Below are positions 8,613 through 16,561 of a stretch of DNA of 64,000 nucleotides, in pieces (position 1 is the first letter of the stretch; each line of letters begins with the position of its first letter). The translations under genes were made by a program, and so were the position numbers. The notes under the pieces were generated by a model. The model saw only the letters and a list, made by a program, of their open reading frames with translations, did no database searches and had not been told where the DNA came from. The DNA comes from JBHJGO01 sp050331715 (GTDB lineage Bacteria; Cyanobacteriota; Cyanobacteriia; Cyanobacteriales; Microcoleaceae): NCBI GenBank assembly GCA_050331715.1, contig JBHJGO010000070.1, positions 1 to 64,000 of the forward strand. The letters run 5' to 3'.

Positions 8613-9386
8613 CTAGCGCCGCTGCCGTTGAACTTCGTAGAGTAGTAGGGCCGCGCAAATGCTCACATTGAGAGATTCTACTTCCGCTTGCAACGGGACT
8701 TGAACCTGATGATCGGCTAATTCAATTAGGGATGCTGACAAACCTGCTCCCTCATTTCCCAATAAGACAATAGTGGGTTGGCGAAAATCCATATCCCAGT
8801 AGGTTAAAGACGCAGTGGGTAAGGTCGCCGCAATCTGAATCCCTTGATCTCGGTAACTCTGCAATTCAGCCGCCAGATCAGAGCAAACTTTGATAGGCAC
8901 TCGAAACCAGGCCCCGGCTGAGGCGCGCAATACTTTTGGGTTGTGAATATCTACACTATCTTTACTAATCCATAGAGCTTCAACCCCTGCTGCCACTGCT
9001 GTCCGCATCATCGTGCCCAGGTTGCCGGGATCTTGGATCGTTTCCAGGGCCAGACCTAGACTTGGCTTTTGAGGAATTGCACTGGATTGTTGGGGGCCAA
9101 CGGCAATGACTCCATCGGGATGAACAGTGGTGGCTAAAGCCTCCAACACAAATTCATTCACCGTTTCAGCGCGATCGACTTGATCTGTAACCTGTTGCCA
9201 CAGGGCTGAATGTTTCTCCTGCCAGTTTTGAGTCGCGCAAATTGTTGTCAAAGGATAACCCGTTTCCCAAGCTTCTTCCAAAAGGTGGGTTCCTTCAATC
9301 AACAATGCCTGTTGCTCCCGCCGTCCTTTGGCCTGGTGCAATTTTCGGATTTGCTTAACGAGGGGATTTTGGAGACTGGTCAGCAT
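8613..9386 (-). CDS. TrmH/SpoU-family RNA 2'-O-methyltransferase
   Basis: 257 residues. SPOUT-fold AdoMet-dependent enzyme that methylates ribose 2'-OH in rRNA or tRNA. N-terminal substrate-binding region about 1-90 (SLQNPLVKQIRKLHQAKGRREQ, LLIEGTHLLEEA), then the catalytic domain with motif 1 (QDPGNLGTMMRTAVAAG), motif 2 (IVLLGNEGAGLS) and motif 3 (VQVPLQAEVESLNVSICAALLLYE). All three knot motifs are intact. Closest in architecture to RlmB/TsnR-type rRNA methyltransferases; the exact nucleotide target cannot be assigned. Confidence 0.93.
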   Translation of the reverse strand: MLTSLQNPLVKQIRKLHQAKGRREQQALLIEGTHLLEEAWETGYPLTTICATQNWQEKHSALWQQVTDQVDRAETVNEFVLEALATTVHPDGVIAVGPQQSSAIPQKPSLGLALETIQDPGNLGTMMRTAVAAGVEALWISKDSVDIHNPKVLRASAGAWFRVPIKVCSDLAAELQSYRDQGIQIAATLPTASLTYWDMDFRQPTIVLLGNEGAGLSASLIELADHQVQVPLQAEVESLNVSICAALLLYEVQRQRR

Positions 9387-9408
9387 TGGGGTTTTTGTTC
9401 AAAGCCAA

Positions 9409-9684
9409 CTAGGCAATAGTAACTGCTTCTGTCGCCAGGGATTGCACGTCAACCAGGCCCATGAGAAGACTCATGGCATCTGCTAACTGTTCCCTTTGGC
9501 TTTCCTGAGAGGCGCGAACGTAATAGGGCAAGTCAATGTTTTCTACCCGATAAGTCTTGGGATTGTAGCGACAGACGCAACCATCCAAGAGTTCATCAAT
9601 CTCCTGACCAATGTAGCGATCACAAGTGTCTAAAGAAAGAATATCGTTCTCGAGGATAATTCTTAGGTCTAAGGGAGTGTCCAT
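9409..9684 (-). CDS. Hypothetical protein, second gene of an overlapping pair (possible antitoxin)
   Basis: 91 residues, acidic, soluble. Not recognised as a known family. Its start lies inside the end of the upstream gene (16-nt overlap), so the two are translated from one mRNA. Size, acidity and overlap resemble an antitoxin accompanying a small nuclease-like toxin, but no DNA-binding motif is evident. Conserved-looking segment: DRYIGQEIDELLDGCVCRYNPKTYRVE. Confidence 0.65.
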   Translation of the reverse strand: MDTPLDLRIILENDILSLDTCDRYIGQEIDELLDGCVCRYNPKTYRVENIDLPYYVRASQESQREQLADAMSLLMGLVDVQSLATEAVTIA

Positions 9685-9992
9685 ATAATGTCTCCTTTTT
9701 GAGGTCGCCTGGAGGGGTACGCTGTAACCAGGTCAAGGTTTCTATTGAGCCGACTAGTCACAACCACGATAGGATACTTGCCTTTCAAGATGTGGTCGAA
9801 CCATCGCTCGAATATGATGGCCGGGTCATCTTTTTTGTGACTTTTTCTGATCGTATCGGGCCGAGAAACAGTTTGTCGAATTTCCAATAAAAAATCAGGA
9901 TAGATTTCTGGATGCTGTCTTTGAATATGCACCTTTGTCTCATCTGACAACACCACGCAATCCTGGAAATACGGCTGGTAAATTTGTTCCAT
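9669..9992 (-). CDS. Small BECR/RelE-like nuclease-type protein (possible toxin)
   Basis: 107 residues from ATG at 9992; an extension to a TTG at 10046 is open but adds an unlikely Cys/Arg-rich start. Contains DCVVLSDETKVHIQRQHPEI, a His/Arg-rich first helix, and a basic C-terminal VVVTSRLNRNLDLVTAYPSRRPQKGDIIW that resembles the barnase-EndoU-ColicinE5/D-RelE (PBECR) fold. Together with the overlapping downstream gene it looks like a toxin-antitoxin or phage-derived nuclease module. Family assignment is by pattern only. Confidence 0.6.
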   Translation of the reverse strand: MEQIYQPYFQDCVVLSDETKVHIQRQHPEIYPDFLLEIRQTVSRPDTIRKSHKKDDPAIIFERWFDHILKGKYPIVVVTSRLNRNLDLVTAYPSRRPQKGDIIWTLP

Positions 9993-10125
9993 GACCCTAC
10001 AACAGGCTTCTCCTCTGGAATTCTTGCAGCACCGTTCGACCTGCAATTATATGACGCATCTCCTTTTCGCATTCGCTGAACTACTCTTTTAGAATAAATG
10101 TAAAGAAGGTTTTCGCAGAGGGGCT

Positions 10126-13100
10126 ATGAAACGGATTGTCTTAATCGCGGGGTTTGAATCCTTTAATGCTGATCTGTATCGTGAAGCTGCTAAAGTAGCT
10201 ACCCAACGTTGTTCCGATTTGCAGATTGACGTTTTTAGCGATCGCGCCCTCAACTCCGAACCTGAAGTTGTCGAAGCCGCTCTGGAACAGGCAGACGTTT
10301 TCTTCGGGAGTCTGCTCTTTGATTACGACCAGGTGCTCTGGCTGCGGGAACGAGCCCAGCACATTTCTCTACGACTCGTGTTTGAATCGGCCCTGGAGTT
10401 GATGAGCTTAACCCAGATTGGAGCCTTCCAGATTGGGGACAAGCCCAAGGGAATGCCCAAGCCTGTGCAATTTATCCTGAGTAAGTTTTCCAGCGGTAAA
10501 GAAGAGGACAAACTGGCAGGTTATCTCAGTTTTCTGAAAGCTGGCCCCAAGTTGTTGAAATTTGTCACGGTCAAAAAGGTTCAGGAACTCCGCAATTGGT
10601 TAATCATCTATGGTTACTGGAATGCAGGGGGCCAAGAGAATGTTGCTTCGATGTTCTGGACAATCGCTGAGAAGTATTTAGACCTGGAAATCGGCGAGAT
10701 CCAGCCTCCAATTGAAACCCCAAACATGGGATTACTACATCCGAAATACCAGGGTTACTTTGAATCTCCTCGAAAATATTTAGCGTGGTATCGATTGGAG
10801 TTCAAGAAACCTGCAACCCCAAAACCCGTTATCGGCATTCTGCTCTATCGCAAACACGTGATTACCCAACAGCCCTACATTCCTCAGTTGATTCAATCCT
10901 TTGAACAGGCAGGACTAATTCCCCTGCCGATTTTTATCAATGGGGTTGAGGGACATGTGGCAGTACGGGACTGGATGACGACCCGCTACGAAACGGAGCA
11001 ACGGCAACAGGGCAACAACGCAACCCCTTCCCTGTCAAAAGAAGCAGCAGAGGTCGATGCAATTGTTTCCACGATTGGGTTTCCGCTAGTGGGTGGCCCT
11101 GCGGGTTCGATGGAAGCTGGACGCCAGGTAGAAGTGGCCCAGAGGATTCTAACGGCAAAGAATGTTCCCTATCTAATCGCTGCACCTTTATTGATTCAAG
11201 ACATTCACTCCTGGACACGTCAAGGAATTGGCGGACTCCAAAGTGTCGTTCTGTATGCTTTGCCAGAACTGGATGGGGCCATCGATACCATTCCCCTTGG
11301 CGGTTTAGTGGGCGAGAAAATTTATCTGGTTCCTGAACGGGTGAAGCGCTTAACGGAACGGGTGAAGAGCTGGGTGAAGCTGCGACAAACGCCAACCGAT
11401 GAGCGCAAAATTGCTGTGATTCTCTACGGCTTCCCGCCGGGTTACGGTGCAACCGGAACAGCGGCACTGTTGAACGTTCCCAAAAGTTTAGTGAAATTTC
11501 TCGCAGCGTTAAAAGATCGGGGCTATGACGTTGGTGATCTCCCAGAAGATGGGGAAGCATTAATTCAGCAGATCAAACAGGCAGATGAAGGAGATTTGGC
11601 GGCGGTTCGTTCTGAAAGAAACACCACAACCGTTCACGTTGAGAAATTAGAAAAATGGCTTGGTTATTTGCTCAGAACCCGAATTGAAAACCAGTGGAAA
11701 TCCTTGACTCAAACGGGAATCAAAACGATTGGCGAGGAGTTCCAAATTGGTGGCGTTCAATTGGAGAATATTTGGATTGGGGTGCAGCCACCGCTGGGAA
11801 TTGCTGGCGATCCGATGCGACTCATGTTTGAGCGAGATCTAACGCCCCATCCCCAATACGCTGCTTTCTACAAATGGTTACAGGAGGAATTTCAAGCCGA
11901 TGCAGTGGTTCACTTTGGAATGCATGGAACTGTTGAATGGTTGCCCGGATCGCCTCTGGGCAATACAGGATATTCATGGTCGGACATTCTCCTCGGAAAC
12001 CTGCCCAATCTCTACATTTATGCTGCCAATAATCCCTCTGAATCCATCCTGGCAAAACGTCGCGGCTACGGAGTATTAATTTCCCATAATGTTCCACCCT
12101 ACAGCCGGGCTGGGTTGTATAAGGAATTGGTCGCGCTGCGAGAACTGATTGCAGAATACCGTGAAGATCCCCAGAAAAATTCAGTTCTACAGGATGCCAT
12201 CACGCAAAAAATTCTGGATGTAGGTCTGGACAAAGATTGCCCTTGTGATGCAGTCAAAAAACTTGGCATGGAATTCAGCTTGGAAACCGTTCGATTGTTC
12301 AGTGTTGAAGTTATCAGTCAATACTTCAGCCAGGTTTACGAATATTTGCAAGTTGTCGAACAACGGCTGTTTTCCGCTGGTTTACACATTTTGGGAGAGC
12401 CACCGAATGACGCTGAGTTGAATGCTTACTTGGAAGCTTATTTTGGTGAGGAAGAGGCCCAACCAGAAACAGCGGATCAGATTCGGAATTTGTTATTGCA
12501 AACTACGGATGAACTGACCAACCTACTGCGGGGCTTGAACGGTGAATATATTCCGCCTGCTCCCGGTGGCGATTTACTACGGGATGGGCCAGGAGTTCTA
12601 CCCACAGGTCGCAATATTCATGCCCTTGATCCCTACCGGATGCCTTCCCCTGGGGCCTATGAACGGGGTCGAGAGATTGCCCAGAAAATTATCGCTCAAC
12701 ATTTAACCGAACAGGGTCAATATCCTGAAACCGTTGCCGTGATGCTCTGGGGACTAGATGCAATTAAAACGCGGGGCGAGTCTCTAGGAATTTTGCTAGA
12801 ACTGGTGGGGGCTGAACCTGTGAAGGAAGGAACCGGACGGATTGTGCGCTACGAACTTAAATCCCTTGATCAATTAGATCATCCCCGCATCGATGTTTTG
12901 GCAAATTTGTCGGGAATCTTTCGAGATAGTTTCGTCAATATTCTGGAGTTGCTGGACGATCTGTTTCGGCGGGCCGCAGAATCAGATGAACCGGAAGAGC
13001 AAAACTTTATTCGCAAGCACGTTCTAGAACTCAAAGCCCAAGGGGTTGAGAATTCTTCGGCACGGCTATTTTCTAATCCAGCCGGGGATTTTGGTTCCCT

Positions 13101-13779
13101 GGTAAATGATCGGGTAGTGGATGGCAACTGGGAATCGGGCGATGAACTGGCGGACACCTGGCAGGGTCGCAATCGCTTCAGCTATGGTCGTCAGGACAAA
13201 GGACAGGCCCGACCGGAGGTGATGACCCAGCTTTTGCAAACCACAAATCAAATTGTCCAAGAAATCGACTCGGTGGAGTACGGCCTTACTGATATTCAGG
13301 AATACTATGCCAATACAGGCGGCTTGAAACGGGCCGCAGAAAAACAGCAGGGTCAAACGGTGACGGCCAGTTTTGTGGAGAGTTTTTCTAAAGACACGAC
13401 TCCTCGCAAGTTAGACGACCTACTCCGAATGGAATATCGCACTAAGTTGCTGAATCCCAAGTGGGCCGAATCGATGGCGGATCAGGGTAGTGGCGGAGCC
13501 TACGAGATTTCTCAACGGATGACAGCCTTGATTGGCTGGGGCGGAACGACAAATTTCCAGGATAATTGGGTGTATGATCAGGCGGCTGAAACCTACGCCT
13601 TTGACCCAGAAATGGCTGGGAAACTTCAACAAGCAAACCCAGAGGCATTTCGGAATGTTGTGGGGCGAATGTTAGAAGCGAATGGTCGGGGATTGTGGCA
13701 GGCCGACGCAGAGAAGTTACAGAAGTTGCGAGAACTGTACGACAAGATTGAGGCCGAGATTGAAGGGGTTGCAGTTTAG
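10126..13779 (+). CDS. bchH: Magnesium chelatase subunit H-type protein (ChlH/BchH paralogue)
   Basis: 1217 residues. The H subunit binds protoporphyrin IX and, with the I and D AAA+ subunits, inserts Mg2+ as the first committed step of chlorophyll synthesis; CobN, a relative, inserts cobalt. Begins MKRIVLIAGFESFN, the DUF3479 N-terminal module of ChlH/BchH and not the CobN start, and contains the conserved VVHFGMHGTVEWLPG (about 595-610) and the C-terminal TALIGWGGTTNFQDNW. Length is closer to BchH (about 1190) than to the main cyanobacterial ChlH (about 1330 residues), so this is probably the short paralogue many cyanobacteria carry besides the housekeeping chlH. Stand-alone gene with its own promoter region. 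Metal and physiological role (Mg, Co, or low-oxygen conditions) not determinable here. Confidence 0.88.
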   Translation: MKRIVLIAGFESFNADLYREAAKVATQRCSDLQIDVFSDRALNSEPEVVEAALEQADVFFGSLLFDYDQVLWLRERAQHISLRLVFESALELMSLTQIGAFQIGDKPKGMPKPVQFILSKFSSGKEEDKLAGYLSFLKAGPKLLKFVTVKKVQELRNWLIIYGYWNAGGQENVASMFWTIAEKYLDLEIGEIQPPIETPNMGLLHPKYQGYFESPRKYLAWYRLEFKKPATPKPVIGILLYRKHVITQQPYIPQLIQSFEQAGLIPLPIFINGVEGHVAVRDWMTTRYETEQRQQGNNATPSLSKEAAEVDAIVSTIGFPLVGGPAGSMEAGRQVEVAQRILTAKNVPYLIAAPLLIQDIHSWTRQGIGGLQSVVLYALPELDGAIDTIPLGGLVGEKIYLVPERVKRLTERVKSWVKLRQTPTDERKIAVILYGFPPGYGATGTAALLNVPKSLVKFLAALKDRGYDVGDLPEDGEALIQQIKQADEGDLAAVRSERNTTTVHVEKLEKWLGYLLRTRIENQWKSLTQTGIKTIGEEFQIGGVQLENIWIGVQPPLGIAGDPMRLMFERDLTPHPQYAAFYKWLQEEFQADAVVHFGMHGTVEWLPGSPLGNTGYSWSDILLGNLPNLYIYAANNPSESILAKRRGYGVLISHNVPPYSRAGLYKELVALRELIAEYREDPQKNSVLQDAITQKILDVGLDKDCPCDAVKKLGMEFSLETVRLFSVEVISQYFSQVYEYLQVVEQRLFSAGLHILGEPPNDAELNAYLEAYFGEEEAQPETADQIRNLLLQTTDELTNLLRGLNGEYIPPAPGGDLLRDGPGVLPTGRNIHALDPYRMPSPGAYERGREIAQKIIAQHLTEQGQYPETVAVMLWGLDAIKTRGESLGILLELVGAEPVKEGTGRIVRYELKSLDQLDHPRIDVLANLSGIFRDSFVNILELLDDLFRRAAESDEPEEQNFIRKHVLELKAQGVENSSARLFSNPAGDFGSLVNDRVVDGNWESGDELADTWQGRNRFSYGRQDKGQARPEVMTQLLQTTNQIVQEIDSVEYGLTDIQEYYANTGGLKRAAEKQQGQTVTASFVESFSKDTTPRKLDDLLRMEYRTKLLNPKWAESMADQGSGGAYEISQRMTALIGWGGTTNFQDNWVYDQAAETYAFDPEMAGKLQQANPEAFRNVVGRMLEANGRGLWQADAEKLQKLRELYDKIEAEIEGVAV

Positions 13780-13809
13780 AGTTATTCGTTAGGGTTATTC
13801 AAGGATTCC

Positions 13810-14937
13810 TTGTTTATGGTGTTAAAACGGCGGCAGATACTAATGTTGGCAGGGGGTTCCCTGGGTTTGGGAATGGCTGTTTCCCTAGGCCAGCTTTTAT
13901 CCCAATCCTCTCGTCAGAGAACCGCTGAAGACTCCATCGAACCCACTGCTCCGGTAGAACCAACCCCTGACCCCAGTCCAACACCAATAGCCATTGCACC
14001 AGCGGGGATGTTCGCTCCGGTCAGAGGAGATGTACGACTGGTGGTGATGAGTGATTTGAATAGTCGTTATGGCTCCACGACCTATGAATCCCAGGTCGGG
14101 CAAGCGATTTCCCTAATTCCAGATTGGCAACCGGATCTGGTGCTGTGTGCCGGAGACATGGTGGCCGGGCAAAAAGTGTCCCTGTCAGCCTCAAACATTC
14201 AAGCGATGTGGGAAGGGTTTGATCGAGTTGTGGCAGAACCGCTGCGCCAACTGGCAATGCCCTTTGCGATTACCATGGGCAATCATGATGCCTCTGGAAA
14301 TGTGGACAGTTCGGGAGGATTTATCTTTCAGCAGGAACGGGAGCTGGCCCAGGCCTACTGGGATGATCCCCGTCACGACTTACACCTGGAATTTCTAAAT
14401 AAAGCGAGTTTCCCTTTTGTTTACAGCTTCAGACAAAATGAGATTTTTTATTTAATTTGGGATGGTTCCAGTTATCAGATGCCAATTCAACAGATTCAGA
14501 CCCTTGAGGCCCAGCTTGCCAGTGAGCCAGCACAGTCAGCAAAATTACGAATCGTGATGGGTCACCTCCCCCTCTACGCGGTTTCACCTGCGCGGGACAA
14601 ACCGGGGGAAGTATTGCAGTCGGCGAGTGAATTGCAGCAGTTACTCGAAACGTACCAGGTTCATGTTTATGTCAGTGGCCATCACCACGCCTATTTTCCT
14701 GGCCATCGGGATCAATTGAAGCTGCTATTTTCAGGGGCTTTGGGGAGTGGCCCTCGTCCCCTGATTAATAGTGATCTGGAACCACGCCATACGTTGACGG
14801 TGGTTGATATTAACCTTGAACAACAGACCAGTCGCTACACCACCTATGACATGAAAACCCTCGCTATGATTAAACCGGATAATTTGCCACAGAAAATTGT
14901 TGGGACTCAGGGTTGGGTATTACGAGAGGAGGCTTAG
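13810..14937 (+). CDS. Metallophosphoesterase, probably exported by Tat
   Basis: 375 residues (alternative start at 13816). The N-terminus KRRQILMLAGGSLGLGMAVSLGQLL is a twin-arginine-type signal; a Pro/Thr linker follows. Calcineurin-like phosphoesterase core with motifs SDLNSRYG (motif I, Asp-x-Asn where Asp-x-His is usual), CAGDMVAG (GD), ITMGNHDASG (GNHD), MGHLPLY (GH) and SGHHHAYFPG (GHxH). Thus all metal ligands except the motif I His are visible. Substrate unknown; phosphodiester or phosphomonoester hydrolysis in the periplasm is likely. It lies 30 nt after the chelatase gene and could be co-transcribed. Confidence 0.9.
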   Translation: MFMVLKRRQILMLAGGSLGLGMAVSLGQLLSQSSRQRTAEDSIEPTAPVEPTPDPSPTPIAIAPAGMFAPVRGDVRLVVMSDLNSRYGSTTYESQVGQAISLIPDWQPDLVLCAGDMVAGQKVSLSASNIQAMWEGFDRVVAEPLRQLAMPFAITMGNHDASGNVDSSGGFIFQQERELAQAYWDDPRHDLHLEFLNKASFPFVYSFRQNEIFYLIWDGSSYQMPIQQIQTLEAQLASEPAQSAKLRIVMGHLPLYAVSPARDKPGEVLQSASELQQLLETYQVHVYVSGHHHAYFPGHRDQLKLLFSGALGSGPRPLINSDLEPRHTLTVVDINLEQQTSRYTTYDMKTLAMIKPDNLPQKIVGTQGWVLREEA

Positions 14938-15286
14938 AAGGTTTGTAGGGTTTCTGCTAGAATTGCCCAAAATTTGCGATGAATCGCCAGGATTTACAAA
15001 GAATTTACAATTACTTTACACAAACTACACCGCATCAGCCATAGCCTCATCTAAAATCGGAAGAGAGGTGTGCTAGGTTTGGCTAAACCCTCATAGCCTA
15101 ATATCGGGCCATTTAGGAAATCTTAGGAAATCTGTAGCAAGCTTATTCAGCATGACCTCAAGGTTTCCATACACCTCATCTCTCATTTGTGTTATGGGTC
15201 TGAAAGTCTATCAGTGCAGTGTCTTTTGTGCGGTGTAAGATCTGCTTCGCAAATGTTAACTTCAGATACTATTGGGTGGTTAATCA
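14938..15286. other. Intergenic region with three TTTACA repeats at 11-bp period
   Basis: No gene. TTTACA at 14993-14998, 15004-15009 and 15015-15020, i.e. exactly 11 bp apart, the spacing of tandem Pho-box half-sites bound by PhoB/SphR-type response regulators (8-bp units with 3-bp spacers). A short direct repeat TTAGGAAATCT also occurs near 15112-15132. Likely the upstream regulatory region of the small gene at 15287. Confidence 0.5.
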
Positions 15287-15550
15287 ATGAAAACTCAGCA
15301 ACAATTCTGCGTTGAACGTCAGGACATTACTCAAGACTTCAGTTCAGAGCCTTCGTCTGGACTTGCAAAACTTGGAAGACATTTACCAACGATTTTGGTT
15401 GCGAGTGTCATTGTTCTTATTGTCTCACTTCCTGTTCAAGGTTTAGAACAAGATGAGGAAGAACCCCAGGGGCTCTCCAACTGGTTCGTGACGAATTCCT
15501 GCATTTGGTTCCCTTGGATTCCTGGCTGTAATGCTGGCCTAGGTTGGTAA
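15287..15550 (+). CDS. Small secreted Trp/Cys-containing peptide precursor (hypothetical)
   Basis: 87 residues, no family recognised. Hydrophilic N-terminus of about 30 residues, a hydrophobic segment (LPTILVASVIVLIVSLPVQG, about 34-53) that could be a late signal peptide or membrane anchor, then an acidic stretch (EQDEEEPQ) and a compact C-terminal tail with four Trp and two Cys (NSCIWFPWIPGCNAGLGW). If cleaved after the hydrophobic stretch the mature peptide would be about 35 residues with one disulfide. Coding status is supported by the clean ATG, the hairpin right after the stop and the upstream regulatory-looking repeats. Confidence 0.6.
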   Translation: MKTQQQFCVERQDITQDFSSEPSSGLAKLGRHLPTILVASVIVLIVSLPVQGLEQDEEEPQGLSNWFVTNSCIWFPWIPGCNAGLGW

Positions 15551-15561
15551 GGAAGAGAAGT

Positions 15562-15585
15562 AGTGCTATCGGTTCAGATAGCACT
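15562..15585 (+). terminator. Hairpin after the small peptide gene
   Basis: Perfect 9-bp stem AGTGCTATC / GATAGCACT with a 6-nt loop, 12 nt after the stop codon. No clear T-tract, so it may be a terminator or a 3' stability element; convergent with the muramidase gene. Confidence 0.55.
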
Positions 15586-15627
15586 GATTATGCATTGGAT
15601 TCTATCTAATTTACATCTGGTTTGTAT

Positions 15628-16299
15628 CTAGTTCTGAATCCTCTCAACATAACCCCAGAGGCTATAGTCACGGCTCAACCAGCCGTGAAAAAACGCCATC
15701 TGGCTCGGATCTTCCTGAACTCGCTTATAGCGATAGAGGATACGTTCGTTGACCATCTGTAGAGCAGTGTATTTGTTATTCCCAAGTCTCAAAGCTTCGC
15801 GGGTTGCAGCATCAAATCGCCCAGTCTGAGGTAGTCCTAGGGCTTGCTGAAGAAAGGTAACGGAGTTTTCGATACCAAAGTTGACTGCGGTATCAAACAT
15901 GACGATTGCCAGAGATGGATGCATTGCGGCAGCTTCGCTGCCATCCCAGTAACCCCGATAGATTTCTAATAGCTCTGCATTGGACATTTTGGCTACGTCC
16001 AGGGGTGGCAAGCCACGACGTGATCGATAGGCATTGTATTCCGTTTGGAGAATTCCCCGATAGGTTCGACCTCCTTTATCAGCGGGGTGGTCTGACAATC
16101 CCCCCTCAAAATACAATGTAAACGCTAGAGCAGCATCGAAGAGTTTCTGTTCATAGCTTTGACTTTGAGCTTGCAGCATTGTCTGCGTTGCAAAGGGGAT
16201 TGATACTGCTAAAGCCAGGGACGCAAAACCTCGAATGAGCTTAGATTTCAAGTTGGATCTCAAGTTGAACTTCAAGAAAGATTGTGGCTGACTCATCAA
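15628..16299 (-). CDS. Secreted muramidase-like protein (glycosyl hydrolase 108 type)
   Basis: 223 residues. Signal peptide about 20-45 (GFASLALAVSIPFATQTMLQAQ). The catalytic domain starts with FTLYFEGGLSDHPADKGGRTYRGI, the GH108 pattern with the catalytic Glu in the EGG motif and a conserved D..DxGG.T..GI. It then has YWDGSEAAAMHPSLAIVMFDTAVNFG and a peptidoglycan-binding-like QQALGLPQTGRFDAATREAL. Phage-related N-acetylmuramidases of this family lack a signal; here the signal suggests a cell-wall remodelling or export enzyme. Confidence 0.85.
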   Translation of the reverse strand: MMSQPQSFLKFNLRSNLKSKLIRGFASLALAVSIPFATQTMLQAQSQSYEQKLFDAALAFTLYFEGGLSDHPADKGGRTYRGILQTEYNAYRSRRGLPPLDVAKMSNAELLEIYRGYWDGSEAAAMHPSLAIVMFDTAVNFGIENSVTFLQQALGLPQTGRFDAATREALRLGNNKYTALQMVNERILYRYKRVQEDPSQMAFFHGWLSRDYSLWGYVERIQN

Positions 16300-16561
16300 T
16301 TCACTTTTCCTACAACTGACTGACCGTTTCTGGATTGAACCTGATACGTAATGGATACCTGCTCATCCTAAAATTGGCCGAGACCATTTTAACGCCTGAC
16401 TGCAACCGATGGGTACGAATTCCGCAGAAGATTCAATTGCCGATGGAATCCAAAAATTACCATCAAACGGCTAAAAAACTTGCTATGGTGCATATTACAG
16501 TATGCTTTGCACTGATTTATAGGGGTTAGCCTCTCAGGCCGACCAGGGGTAAATTTCGCTA

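Noticed and set aside
10937..11560. 207-residue antisense frame inside the H-type chelatase gene
   Set aside because: Complement of a conserved coding region; no family resemblance, Pro/Ser/Arg-rich composition typical of shadow frames.
16335..16529. 64-residue frame before the TPR/GT41 gene
   Set aside because: No ribosome site, no family resemblance, biased composition; probably leader sequence.
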